From NCBI GenBank assembly GCA_016946835.1, contig JACVTC010000018.1, positions 1-64,000 of the forward strand: a DNA stretch of 64,000 nucleotides. Reading direction: 5' to 3'. Below the pieces are notes generated by a model that worked only from the letters and a program-made list of their open reading frames with translations, was not told the DNA's origin and ran no database searches. The translations under genes were made by a program, and so were the position numbers. Below, piece by piece: positions 1 to 10,102 of the stretch. The DNA is from Neocallimastix lanati (nom. inval.). Lineage: Eukaryota; Neocallimastigomycota; Neocallimastigomycetes; Neocallimastigales; Neocallimastigaceae. Position 1 is the stretch's first letter, and each line of letters begins with the position of its first letter.

Positions 1-221
1 CACGCGTGGCATGACACCTTTCAAGAGGTAAGCTGCACGTCAGACAGTGTGTACTATCAGATTGCACGATTATTATAATTTAATAAGTGATTAATAATAA
101 TAAATAATTAATAATTTATAGTTAAAAGATTTATTTTTTTTAATTTTTTTTATTTTTACTTTTTATAACAATTTATACATTACGAGGTTTAGCATTCTAT
201 AGATACAATAAATTTTATTTT
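1..221 (+). other. Untranslated leader of the first Ty3/gypsy element
   Basis: The first 60 bases are GC-richer than the surroundings and contain short complementary stretches. AT-rich sequence then runs up to the gag ATG at 222. This is probably leader between the 5' LTR and gag. No primer-binding site can be assigned because the LTR boundary is not in view. Confidence 0.4.
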
Positions 222-1860
222 ATGAGAACATCCAGTACTTCCAGTACTCCAACAGAGAGTACTCCAGAAGATAAGCTTAGCTTCAGAGAATTAAAGAAAG
301 AATTAAAAGATTTCGAAAAGCTTACTAAACAAAACCTTGACATCAATTCCTGGGCAAATGAGTTAAAGGCATGGATAAAATACCAACATATCAAGGATCC
401 TGAAACTATTTTTACTGCTTGTATATTAACGGCTTCTGGAGAACCAAGAGAAATTATCCAAGAACTAGAAGATGGAAATGATCTTACTGAAGATGAAGAT
501 TCTGATTTCGACAGCGATAGTGAAGGAGAAGATGATGAAGAAAAGAATCTACTAACACCTACCCAAGCCTTGATGAAATAATAAATCATCTAAAGACCTT
601 TTATGGACTTAAAGAAGATCAAACCAACTTGTTACGAGAATTACGTTCCATGAAAATAAAGAAGAACGAGAAAGTTAAAGATTTTAATGTCCGTTATAGA
701 TCTTTGTACCATAAATTGGATAAAAAGAGAAGAAGAAAAATTAGTGTTTTAGATTATGCAGATTCCTTAACCAATAATCCTGACGCATGGAGAAAGGTTA
801 TGCTAAAGACCATTTTCTATTACCAAAGCATTCGCTATAGCCGAAAAAGTTGATCGTTTATCTATTAAAATAGTACTGAATATTATGATAAGACTCATTA
901 CAATCTCCTTAACTCTAAAGTAATTTTAATAAGAACATTTCAAATGATTTTAACAAACCAAAAACCCACAAAAAGTATCTATAGAAAACTCACTAACAAG
1001 ATGAAAGAAATGAAAATTAGTACTTGCTGGTTTGTAGCAATGAAGGACATACCAAACGAAACTGTCCTAAATTAAATTCTATATTGGAAAATAACCGCAA
1101 GAAGTTTTATGAAAATTATTTAAACCACTAAAAGGGAGTAGAAGCACTCCATCGTCAAAAAATTGCTTCAGTCTGCCATCGTCCCAAAACAGTTGACTTA
1201 AAAGAAGATGATGATTATGAAGAAATTGCTGATTTCCAAGAAGGTACTACTACGATTATTACGAGATTTTGATGATGAGTCGGATGGTTCCAAAGAATTG
1301 GATTACTTAGTAAACGTTATAAAGAGAAAGGCAAATCCTAAAGATGAAGAGACTAGTGACCAAAGAGAAAGAGGGTTCACCGTAGTCTAAGAGATGATCC
1401 TAAGCAAGTTACTCCAGGTTTACGAAAACAAAAAGAAAATCAATTAAGGGGAACATCGCGACAGTCAAAAAGCCAACAACTCAATTACATCCTTCGATTA
1501 TGGCTCAACCAGAATAGAGAAAGAAAAGAGGATTGAGAAAGAGCCAAGAGATAAGGAAGAGCTAGTACTAGTACTTCTGTGGAAAATAATAAAAATAGTA
1601 ATGTTAATATTATAATGAAACTTCTCAGGAAGGAAATAATTCTAAACAAACTTTAAATAAATTAATTCAAGAAAAATCATCAGAAAAATCAACTGAAATT
1701 ATGCCAACTAGAATTCCAAAAAGAATACAAATGCAAACTGATTGTGATAGTTATGACGTGATCAAAGATTTAAACTCCAGTAATTGCAATATTACATTTG
1801 GACAATTATTGGACGTTGCTCCAAAGATACGGTCTCAAGTATCACAAGGACTTAATTAGA
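222..1860 (+). pseudogene. Gag of Ty3/gypsy element 1, frameshifted
   Basis: An ATG at 222 opens a 119-residue frame with an acidic stretch (Glu/Asp/Ser, about residues 80-107). It ends at 581, but the next frame carries on with gag-like sequence (629-853 and flanking codons), so one base has been gained or lost near 560. Around 1023-1065 a CCHC zinc knuckle (CX2CX4HX4C) can be seen only if a single-base break between the first two cysteines is allowed. The rest, to about 1860, is basic and Ser/Asn-rich with several stops. Gag would form the capsid-like particle. This copy is not translatable as one protein. Confidence 0.7.
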
Positions 1861-1889
1861 AAAGAATAATACTATAAATTTCAGGTGCA

Positions 1890-2336
1890 GTGGATAATAT
1901 GTGTGCTACTACAATAATAACGAACAATATAGATCATACATATAAAAGTAAACATCATGAACCACAAGAAGATGATATTGCTATGGTTGATGTAATAGTA
2001 GATGGAGTTCGTGGTAAGGCTTTAATAGATTCATGTAGCAACTTAAGTATTATCACAAAGCAATTTTTAGATAAATTACCTTATCAGTATGAACCTATAG
2101 GAGTTAGTGCAGGACGAATACGTTTAGCAACGATGAATGATGATTACTCAGAAGATGTGTTAATCAAAGTTCCCGTAAAAATTAATGAACTAGAACTACT
2201 TGTTACGTGTAGAATTATAGACAAGGAGGATCCATTCTATGATATATTAATCAACCTCAAAAACTCAAAATTGATAACCAGTTATTTATACATCCAATTA
2301 GATATAGTCTTTGTCGATTTAATGATCAAGGTTTAA
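1890..2336 (+). pseudogene. Aspartic protease of Ty3/gypsy element 1
   Basis: The 148-residue frame contains a retropepsin-like block (ALIDSCSNLSII). In the family the catalytic signature is D-[ST]-G-[AS]; here the glycine position reads Cys, which would be expected to damage the active-site loop. The hydrophobic strand that follows (ELLVTCRII) and an ILI motif before a frame break near 2260-2336 are typical of the fold. The enzyme would cleave the Gag-Pol polyprotein. The Cys may be either a lineage feature or decay. Confidence 0.65.
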
Positions 2337-2432
2337 TTGAAGAAATTACACCTATTAATAATGAATATGATGACGAAGAAAAATTATTATGTGTAATCAA
2401 AGCATTGAATCACCAAGAACGCTAAGCAACAA

Positions 2433-4164
2433 TTGAAAACGATTGAAGGATTACCACCCATAAAATATATATATGACACAGTTTTTCAAAGTACAATTAA
2501 TTCAAATTATAGAGAAGCTATTACTAAATTACTTGAAGAATATATTGATATAATTGCAACTTCTTCTGAAGAATTAACACCTTCAGATTTATCACCACAC
2601 AAAATTATTCTTAAGGAAGGAGTTAACCTATTAAACAAAAATTTTATCGACTTAGTAAATTAAAAACAGATATCTTAAAAGAAGAATTAACCAAACTCAT
2701 ATATAAACGATTAATTGAACCTTCATGTTCAGAATGGTCATCACCAGTAGTACTTGTGCCTAAAAAGAACGGTAAATGGCGCCTGTGTATTGACTATAGG
2801 AAAGTAAATGAAGCAACTAAGAAGGATTCTTATTCTTTACCAAATATTGAGGAAATTTTTGATAGCTTAGATGGAGCAAAAATCTTCTCAACATTAGATC
2901 TTTATTCCGGTTATCATCAAATATTAATGGATGATGATAGTGTTGAAATCACTACCTTTACAACTAAGTTCGGAAACTACCAATTCAAGGTAATGCCCTT
3001 CGTTTAACAGGTGCTCCAGCTACATTCCAAAGAGAAATGAACCGTATACTATTTCCCTTAATAGGAAAATGCGTCTATAACTTTATAGATGATATTTTAA
3101 TCTACTCAAGAACTGAAGAAGAACACCTAGAACATCTTAAACAAGTCTTAGAAATATTCAAGGAACATAAGTTAAAAATCAATATCGAAAAGTGTTCTTT
3201 CATGCAAACTGAAGTAGAAGTACTTGGACATAAAGTATCCTCAGAAGGTTTAAGTCCATTGGAAAACAAAGTTGAAGCTATTAAAGAATGGAAGGCTCCC
3301 TCTAACATTCATGAACTTCGATCATTTTTAGGAGCCATTGGATATTATAGAAATTTTATTAAGGACTTTGCAAAAGTTACTGCTCCTCTCTGCACTCTAT
3401 TAAGAAAAGGTATTAAGTTTGAATGGAAAAAGGAACAAGAAGAAAGTTTTAAAATTCTTAAGGAAAGATTAATCAATGCCCCAATATTAAGATTTCCTAG
3501 ATTTGATAGAGAATTTATTATAAGAACAGATGCTTCCTATGATGGAATAGGCGGTGTGCTTTTACAAAAGGATGATGAAACTGGAAAGGAGCATCCGGTT
3601 CATTATATTAGTAGAAGTTTATCTAAATCGGAAAAGAATTATGGAATTACGGATCTAGAAGGTGCCGCTCTAATTTACTGTATTAATAAATTAAAATCTT
3701 ATATTATGGGAAATCCTAAGCAAACTATAGTATATACAGACCATAGACCCTTAATCGGATTACTTAAAAATAAGGAACCACAAAACTCTCGCCATACAAG
3801 ATGGTGTTTGACTGTCAGTATGTTAGGAATTGATTTACGATATGAAGCTGGGAAGAATAATGTTGTTGCAGACGCTTTATCAAGAATGAAAAATGAAAAA
3901 GAAAAAGTTATCTTAACAACACAAATTATCAAAGAACAAGATGAAAACCTGCTTTCAAGAACCATTAAGGAATTTATTGAAGAAAAATTTACGACAATTG
4001 ATGGTGTGGACTACTTTGTTGATGGCAATAATTATAGAAAATTAGTTACAGATACAAAAGAAAAACTTCAATTAATTTTTCAAGCCCACAGTATAGGACA
4101 CGAAGGCTATTACAAGACATATCAACGTTTTGAAAAAGAGCTACTATTGGAACAATATGGTTAA
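2433..4164 (+). pseudogene. Reverse transcriptase and RNase H of Ty3/gypsy element 1, frameshifted
   Basis: Three overlapping pieces in different frames cover the domain. 2433-2663 is the connection before RT. 2756-3007 has palm motifs (WRLCIDYRKVN, FSTLDLYSGYHQI). 3037-4164 has the catalytic FIDDILIYS box, the LGHKVS motif, thumb, and RNase H (IIRTDASYDGIGGVLLQ, a YTDHRPL box, ADALSR). A base is missing near 3005 within the MPFGLTGAP-type block, and another break lies near 2640. The enzyme copies element RNA into DNA; this copy is dead because of the shifts, though the catalytic Asp pair is retained. Confidence 0.9.
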
Positions 4165-5107
4165 TGACATTAAGCGAATTATAGGTAAATGTGAAAAATG
4201 TCAATTAAATAAATCTCAACCATACCCTGAACCAACAGAAGATAAACCAACTGAAGTGGAAGGACCATTTACACACTTAGGATTGGACATTATAGGACCT
4301 CTAAGTAAAACCAGAAATAATAATCAATATATAATCGTTGTGGTTGATTATTTTACTAAATGGGTTGAGGCAGAGCCCACTGAAAATGTTACTTCTCAGG
4401 ATGTGATAAAATTTTTAATTAATGTATTTGCTCGACACGGTGTACCTCAAATTATCACTACTGATAATGGAACACAATTTACATCAGATATGACAAAAAT
4501 CTTCCTTGATTTATATGATGTATATGTTAAATTTATCACTCCATATCATCCTGAAAGCAATGGTTTAGTTGAGAATCGTAATAAAGAAATTGGAAAATTA
4601 TTACGATTACTAGGACAACAACACAAAGAATGGGATGAAATTTTACCATCTGCACTTTGGGCTTTAAGAACTACTAAAAACTCAATCACCAACCATTCAA
4701 GTTTTGAATTAGTTTATGGAAGGGAGGACCAACAACCTTTTGACATTGCTGCCAGACCAACTAAGGGTATAAATAAGTCTTCTGACGAAATTCTACTGGA
4801 AAAATTTGTATCACACTACCAATGGGTAATGGAGGCCGCATCTAATATCAAAAATGCTTCGAAGTATTGGGCTACTAGGAGAGAAGAAAAGACCAGTATG
4901 AATCAAGCTAAAAGAATAAAACCAGGTGATTTAGTACTAGTAAGAAACTTTAATCGAACTAAATTAGAACCTTACTTTGTTGGACCTATGAAAGTGGTAA
5001 AGAAACAATTCAATACAGTCACTTTAGCTGATCCTGCTACTAATATACAAATGAATCGTAATGTTCATTTGAAAAATATTGTCAAGTTTAACTCAGCTTC
5101 TACCTAG
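4130..5107 (+). pseudogene. Integrase of Ty3/gypsy element 1
   Basis: The His half of the N-terminal zinc-binding domain (HSIGHEGY) lies at the end of the RT frame. The Cys half (CEKCQ) lies in this frame, so a shift near 4140 in an A-rich run separates them. The catalytic core is visible: Asp in LDIIGPL, Asp in TTDNGTQF and Glu in NGLVENRNKEI. The C-terminal part has the GDLVLVRNF block. It ends at the TAG at 5105 just before the polypurine tract. The product inserts element DNA into the host genome. Confidence 0.85.
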
Positions 5108-5116
5108 CTTGAGTCT

Positions 5117-5130
5117 TAGCGGGGGCATCT
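5117..5130 (+). promoter_or_regulatory. Polypurine tract of Ty3/gypsy element 1
   Basis: A G-rich run (agcgggggcatct) sits directly upstream of the 3' LTR and just after the integrase stop, the usual place for the plus-strand primer. Confidence 0.6.
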
Positions 5131-5921
5131 TAATACAGAATGAACAAATAATACTAATTGTGCTAGAATAATATAAATTATTCTAACCTTATAGATTATT
5201 CTATTCTATATAATTGGAACTTTCCAATATTCTTCAAATATTACTAAATAGCAATCTTAAGTTAATAAATCACTAATTAACTTATAATTCCTTTTTGAAT
5301 TATCGATCCGATTCCATTATAATGTATTAAAAATCTTTAGCCAAGAATATTGTCCTTGCCCACTTAATATATTAATATTATATTTCTTTTGTATTATGTT
5401 ATATTGAAAATAATCAAATCTATTTAATTAGTTATTAAAATTTTCGTTATCAATTTAAATTTATTTTTAATTACTAAATTTAACTAAACCACAATAAAAT
5501 ATTCTGTATAATCTCTTTATTTTTATTTTATATATATTAGTATTAAACTATTATTAAATAATTAATAATTCAATAATATATAACTACTATTTATAACAAT
5601 AATATTATTAACTAAAATAATAATTCAATTTCAATTTAAATGTTTTATTTATAAAAATAATTAGTAATTAGTTTATTAAAAAAATAGTTAGGCTTTACAA
5701 ATTTTAATTTGATAAAAAAATATAAATACATGTAATTTTAGTGAAATAAAATATAATCAATAACTTTCTTTTTATTAAATAAATAATTATATTATTATTT
5801 TTCTTTTATAAATTTAAATAAATAAATATTGATTTTAAAACAAATTATTTTTTTTATTGTAATTTTATTATTTGTGTTAATTATTATTATATTCCTAAAA
5901 TTATATGAACCATACCATTTA
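5131..5921 (+). repeat. 3' LTR of Ty3/gypsy element 1, interrupted
   Basis: It starts taatacagaatgaac and matches 16860 onwards almost base for base for about 790 bases. In the second copy the sequence continues accatttttgatacgg, whereas here it breaks after accatttatg. The continuation gatacgataccac is found at 7584, beyond the element inserted at 5922-7577. Exact LTR ends could not be fixed because no clean target duplication was found. Confidence 0.8.
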
Positions 5922-6273
5922 TGAAAAAGAACAAAATAATAATTATTAAATTGTAATAATTTTCATAATATATTACAAATATTCCAATTATAATTATTAT
6001 TGATTTCTTATTAAACTAAACTTTCCTATATTCTTCTTTCATGGAAATTCTAAAATATTGATAGTAAATATTATTATTTTTCTAAAAGTTTCTAAAAGAT
6101 TTCTATATTAAGAATCCCTTAAATAAATTCTATAAATTTTTAGAAAATTCTAAATAATTAAAATAAAAATATTGGTTGATTATTAATATATATATATATA
6201 AAAAAAAAAAAAAAATTTTTTTTTTTAGAATAAATTAGTAATAAATATATTATATATTGTAATTATTATTACC

Positions 6274-6309
<36 letters not shown>

Positions 6310-6582
6310 TAATTTTAAATAGTTTAGTTTTAAAATAGTTTAGTTTGTTTAGTTTTAAATAGTTTAGTTTTGATAGTTAGTTATTTAATTAAATTTTTAG
6401 TTATAATAGTTTAGTTAATATTATTAAGTAATTTATTTAGTTTAGTGCATATTTTAATAAATAGTTTTATTTAGTTATATAAAAATAAAAAAAAAAAAAA
6501 TTATATTGTTTAATAAATAATAGTAATAATTAATTTTCTTATTAGTTAAAAAAAATATAAACAAATAAACACATAAACAAAT

Positions 6583-6618
<36 letters not shown>

Positions 6619-6671
6619 ATCAAAATAAAGTGTATTTATTGTAATCCTTTTATTTCTTATATAACCGAACA
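5922..6671 (+). repeat. Left LTR of the inserted element
   Basis: The sequence begins tgaaaaagaac and ends accgaaca. Its last ~390 bases, including repeated agtttagttttaaatag blocks and two A-runs, are shared with 7186-7577. The first ~360 bases have no counterpart in the right copy. Confidence 0.45.
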
Positions 6672-6730
6672 TTAGAAATGGTGGAGATATCGGGGATATA
6701 AGAAATAAAAGTAAGGAAAGATAAATATTA

Positions 6731-6761
<31 letters not shown>

Positions 6762-7175
6762 AGAAAAATTTTTTTTGTTAATTATAACTATAAAAAAAAA
6801 TATTAAAATTTTAGTTTATTAATTGTGATATATAAAATATAAAATTCTTATAATTACTATATATTTGCATATAGTATTTTCACAACGGTATACTGAGTAG
6901 AGGTTGTGTAAAAATATAAAAATAATTAAATAAAAGAGAGTAGAATAGGGAAGTCTCTTGTAGAAGCGAGAGAGTAAAGGGTTTTAGAATAAGATTATAA
7001 ATTACCAGTAAGTTGGATATTGAAAAAGCCGTAAATTCCATGTTTCAATTGGTAGGCACAATAGAAAACTTTATTTATAATTGACGGTTCTAAGATCGAG
7101 GTTGAAAATCGTAGAGAGACGACCTGCGGGTTTCGAATATTTTATTTAATTATAATATATGCAAATGAAATAATA

Positions 7176-7185
<10 letters not shown>
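6672..7185. other. Non-coding interior of the inserted LTR element
   Basis: This is a comparatively GC-rich island (about 6880-7145) with consecutive hairpins. CACAAC at 6881 pairs with GTTGTG at 6903, and gtctct near 6953 pairs with agagag further on. No open frame of note is present. It ends in an A-run that could serve as the polypurine tract. It could be the RNA packaging/leader part of a non-autonomous element. Confidence 0.35.
6679..6697 (+). promoter_or_regulatory. Candidate primer-binding site (tggtggagatatcgggg...)
   Basis: It starts TGG, as expected for pairing to a tRNA 3' CCA, seven bases after the left LTR. The complement reads like a T-arm/acceptor end (atccccgatatctccacca). 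It lies in the loop of a perfect 16-bp inverted repeat (6647-6662 with 6696-6711), reminiscent of structured primer sites. The tRNA itself is not identified. Confidence 0.4.
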
Positions 7186-7213
<28 letters not shown>

Positions 7214-7485
7214 TAGTTTTAAATAGTTTAGTTTTAAAATAGTTTAGTTTGTTTAGTTTTAAATAGTTTAGTTTTGATAGTTAGTTATTTAATTAAATTT
7301 TTAGTTATAATAGTTTAGTTAATATTATTAAGTAATTTATTTAGTTTAGTGCATAATTTAATAAATAGTTTTATTTAGTTATATAAAAATAAAAAAAAAA
7401 AAATTATATTGTTTAATAAATAATAGTAATAATTAATTTTCTTATTAGTTAAAAAAAATATAAACAAATAAACACATAAACAAAT

Positions 7486-7524
<39 letters not shown>

Positions 7525-7577
7525 ATCAAAATAAAGTGTATTTATTGTAATCCTTTTATTTCTTATATAACTGAACA
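7186..7577 (+). repeat. Truncated right LTR of the inserted element
   Basis: It is nearly identical to 6281-6671 apart from A-run lengths and a few substitutions (for example ataaccgaaca against ataactgaaca). The 5' part of the LTR is missing, and the join lies in poly-A. Confidence 0.55.
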
Positions 7578-7632
7578 TTTATGATACGATACCACACTAA
7601 AAACATTATTAGAAATAGTTTTAGAAATTAGT

Positions 7633-8367
7633 TGTCGAAATTACAACTGAATTAAATTTCAATTTCAATTAATTTCAATTAAAATTATTAAAAACAAAAT
7701 AATTAATAAAAATTTATAATTCATTAATTATTCTTTAAATTTTATTTATTTTATAATATTATAAGTTATTTGATCATCTTAGGACCAGCTTAGGCCTACT
7801 GATTCTAATGATATCATATTAAACTTAAATATTATTAATAAATAAAATATTTATTAACATGAATCATTTGGTCATGTCATCCTTGATTCATAAATTAATG
7901 TTTATGTATTAATTTATGTTATATTGATTTAATTAATTATTAATTATTAATTACTATATTAAATATTTAAATTTAATATTATATTATATATATTAGCTAA
8001 TATATTAGATTAAAAAATATAATTTATTTATATTAAACATATTCTTATACTAAATATTATTATTATCAACTTTATATTATTATTATCAATATTCTCAAAC
8101 CTACAAAGTATAAAAAGAAAATTCAAATTTATCTTTTTGTCCTTTGTAAGGTTATAGTTAACCTATTATAATATAACTATATATTTTTATTAATAAATAA
8201 AAATTTTTATCATATCAAACCAATTATTAGTTTTAATTAAGTGTTAAATTAACAAATTTAACTTTATAACTCTTTTATTTTAGTAATTTACTTATATCTA
8301 TATAGTTATATTATATAGATATATCAACCTGATTCCTCGTTAAATTCAACCTGTTTACTTTTTAACA
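7633..8367 (+). repeat. 5' LTR of Ty3/gypsy element 2
   Basis: It starts tgtcgaaattacaactg and ends gtttactttttaaca. It has the same length and, as far as can be read, the same sequence as 12025-12759. No obvious primer-binding site beginning TGG follows within the next 10 bases. Confidence 0.92.
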
Positions 8368-8401
8368 ATAACCTTACCTTAGAAAAGAGAATCACCTTGA
8401 T

Positions 8402-9481
8402 ATGTCCCTTTATAATAACGTGTGGGCAAACTCCTATCCTGACTTTGCTCCTATGTCGGAAGTAAATAAGCTAAGAACAGACGCTCAGATTACTGTCTCT
8501 GAACTGGCAAAAGATGCAGAAGTTACATTCTTATCAAGAGAAGATTTTAATAAATATAATGAAGATCTTCAAAAGAAACTTTTTACTTTAAATAGGGATA
8601 ACAAGAATATCATAAAACAACTTTCTTCTATTACCAGCATTTTAAATCAGAAATTCGATTTTATTCCTAATGTTAATGCTTCTCAAAATCAAGATGATAA
8701 CGCTTCTATATCAACAAGAAGAGAGGCAGACAATGATGTAATAATGAGGAATACTATTCCCAATACACTTCAAGAAGTCCCAGAACCTGGATTTTTCACT
8801 GGGGATACTAAGGAAACCGATCTCTTTTGTCAGCTCTGTGAAGATACTTTTAAGACTTATCCTAACTGTGAATCTACTATGGATGTAAAAATTAATTATG
8901 TTAAGTCACGCTTAAGAGATGGTGCTCGTAATTGGTATTATGCCAAATATAAAGATAGAAGTCCAGCAACATTAGAAGAATTGATTAAAGAATTAAGGAA
9001 AGCTTTTAATAATGTTGCCAGTAAGAAATTAGCCATGATCCAACTCGCAAAAATTTCTCACACATTTGGGAAAATTAATGATTATATTGATGAATTTCGA
9101 ACCCTTACAACATGTTTGAATTGGAATGAAGAAGCTTTAGTTTTATTCTTTTATAATGGATTGCACCCAAGGTTCCAGGAAGAAATAGAAAAAATGGATG
9201 AATTTCCTTCTGATCTTAGTACTATTTATACTAGATGTATTCTTTACGAAAATTCCTTGAAATCTAAAGGTCAATTAAAATCTAATGGTAATAAAAATTT
9301 AAAGAAAAAGCCTTCTAATGTCCACAATAACAACAACAACAATAATAATAAATATAATAATAATAACAATTATAACAAATATTATAATAATAATTATAAT
9401 AAAGTCCATAATAATAATAACTTTAATAAAATTAATAATAACAGTAATAATAGTACAAATAATAATAATTCAAAAAACTAA
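8402..9481 (+). CDS. Gag protein of Ty3/gypsy element 2
   Basis: This 359-residue intact frame begins 35 bases after the 5' LTR. Residues about 30-85 are helical and charged (coiled-coil-like). Residues about 130-250 match the Retrotrans_gag capsid fold in layout (PEPGFFTG, WYYAKYKDRSPATLEELI, FRTLTTCLNWNEEALVLFFYNGL). There is no CCHC knuckle; instead the tail from about residue 310 is an Asn-rich low-complexity tract. The protein would assemble the particle that packages element RNA. The stop overlaps a -1 frameshift heptamer, so a fraction of ribosomes should continue into the protease frame. Confidence 0.88.
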   Translation: MSLYNNVWANSYPDFAPMSEVNKLRTDAQITVSELAKDAEVTFLSREDFNKYNEDLQKKLFTLNRDNKNIIKQLSSITSILNQKFDFIPNVNASQNQDDNASISTRREADNDVIMRNTIPNTLQEVPEPGFFTGDTKETDLFCQLCEDTFKTYPNCESTMDVKINYVKSRLRDGARNWYYAKYKDRSPATLEELIKELRKAFNNVASKKLAMIQLAKISHTFGKINDYIDEFRTLTTCLNWNEEALVLFFYNGLHPRFQEEIEKMDEFPSDLSTIYTRCILYENSLKSKGQLKSNGNKNLKKKPSNVHNNNNNNNNKYNNNNNYNKYYNNNYNKVHNNNNFNKINNNSNNSTNNNNSKN

Positions 9482-9504
9482 ATGAAGGACTTCACTCGGA
9501 GTCC
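9472..9504 (+). promoter_or_regulatory. -1 ribosomal frameshift signal between gag and pol
   Basis: The heptamer A AAA AAC (9472-9478) is in the correct register with the gag codons TCA AAA AAC and is followed at once by the gag TAA. Eight bases later a stem-loop GGACTTC-ACTC-GGAGTCC (9487-9504; 7 pairs with one T-G, 4-base loop) is present. Slippage by -1 enters a frame with no stop through the protease. Heptamer, spacer of 8 and stem are the standard layout for -1 programmed frameshifting. Confidence 0.75.
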
Positions 9505-10059
9505 AATTCATCAAAAAATGTAAAAACAATTTATTATAACTTTCCTTCATTTGATAACATCACAACCCAAAAACTACCTTCAACTTTTCTTTTATTCCAT
9601 TGCTACATTCCAACAAGACTACCAATTAATAATAATAAATTAAAAATTAAAAATAACCAAAAAATTACATCTGAATCTATGCTAGATTCTGGATCATTTT
9701 GTAATTTTATTACAAAAAATTTAGTTCAAAAACTAAATTTAAAAATTTATAATTTAAAAAATAAAATTTCAGTCAAAGGTATATCTGGTTCTACTACTAA
9801 GATAGATCAGTACGTTTGGCTAAAATTTCAAATAAAAATACAAAAGAATAAAAAATTTTATTTTAAAAATTACAATGAAAAATTTCTAATAACAAATTGC
9901 ATACCAACTGATCTACTTTTTGGTAATCAATTCATGCGAAAATTCAAAATTCACTATAATTATGATAAGAATATATTATATTCTTACTTAAATTATTATT
10001 TTTCAAATAAAAATAACAAAAATCCTAATAAATATTGCAAAAACAGATGCCACAGCTGA
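9482..10059 (+). CDS. Pol fragment: aspartic protease of Ty3/gypsy element 2
   Basis: The -1 frame is open from the gag stop to 10059. The catalytic motif is seen at 9679 (MLDSGSFCNFIT: Asp-Ser-Gly-Ser). Later come a hydrophobic strand with GISGST and the LLFGNQFMRKF block that closes the retropepsin fold. An own ATG at 9679 exists but lies at the active site, so translation by frameshift from gag is far more likely. After about residue 160 the frame runs into Asn/Lys-rich sequence and stops where the RT deletion has joined different frames. Confidence 0.75.
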
Positions 10060-10102
10060 TGATATTAGACTCTATTTTAGCCCACAGAATATTAAAAATG
10101 AT

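Larger units (their letters stand above)
1..5921 (+). mobile_element. Degenerate Ty3/gypsy LTR retrotransposon, 5' end outside window
   Basis: The order gag, protease, reverse transcriptase, RNase H, integrase, 3' LTR is that of Ty3/gypsy. Coding capacity is spread over several frames: breaks are visible near 560, 1040, 2640, 3005 and 4140, so the copy cannot make a full polyprotein. No copy of the 5131-5921 LTR occurs near position 1, so the 5' LTR either lies to the left of the window or is lost. The 3' LTR is itself interrupted at about 5922 by another element and appears to resume at 7578. A second copy of the same LTR lies at 16860-17664. No chromodomain is visible after the integrase. 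Confidence 0.9.
5922..7577 (+). mobile_element. Decayed LTR element inserted into the LTR of Ty3/gypsy element 1
   Basis: An 8-bp direct repeat (catttatg) at 5916-5923 and 7576-7583 brackets this segment, and the LTR copy at 16860 supplies the empty-site comparison. Internally, a 3' portion of the left repeat (about 6281-6671) recurs at 7186-7577. The left copy is followed at 6679 by a tRNA-complementary-looking primer-binding site. The best reading is an LTR element with TG..CA ends and a 4-5 bp duplication, a full left LTR of 750 bp, about 510 bp of non-coding interior, and a right LTR truncated at its 5' end within a poly-A run. No coding sequence is present. Confidence 0.5.

Noticed and set aside
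215-589. Minus-strand 124-codon Ser-rich frame
   Set aside because: It is the mirror of the acidic gag frame on the plus strand, which has the family context.
6881-6908. Hammerhead ribozyme core (ctgagtaga)
   Set aside because: The conserved CTGATGA and GAAA elements are not both present, so this is only a simple hairpin.
6475-7578. Two nearly identical minus-strand frames of 65-67 codons (6475-6672 and 7375-7578)
   Set aside because: They are the same repeated LTR segment read backwards; the residues are Phe/Tyr/Ile runs from poly-A and AT repeats, so they are not genes.
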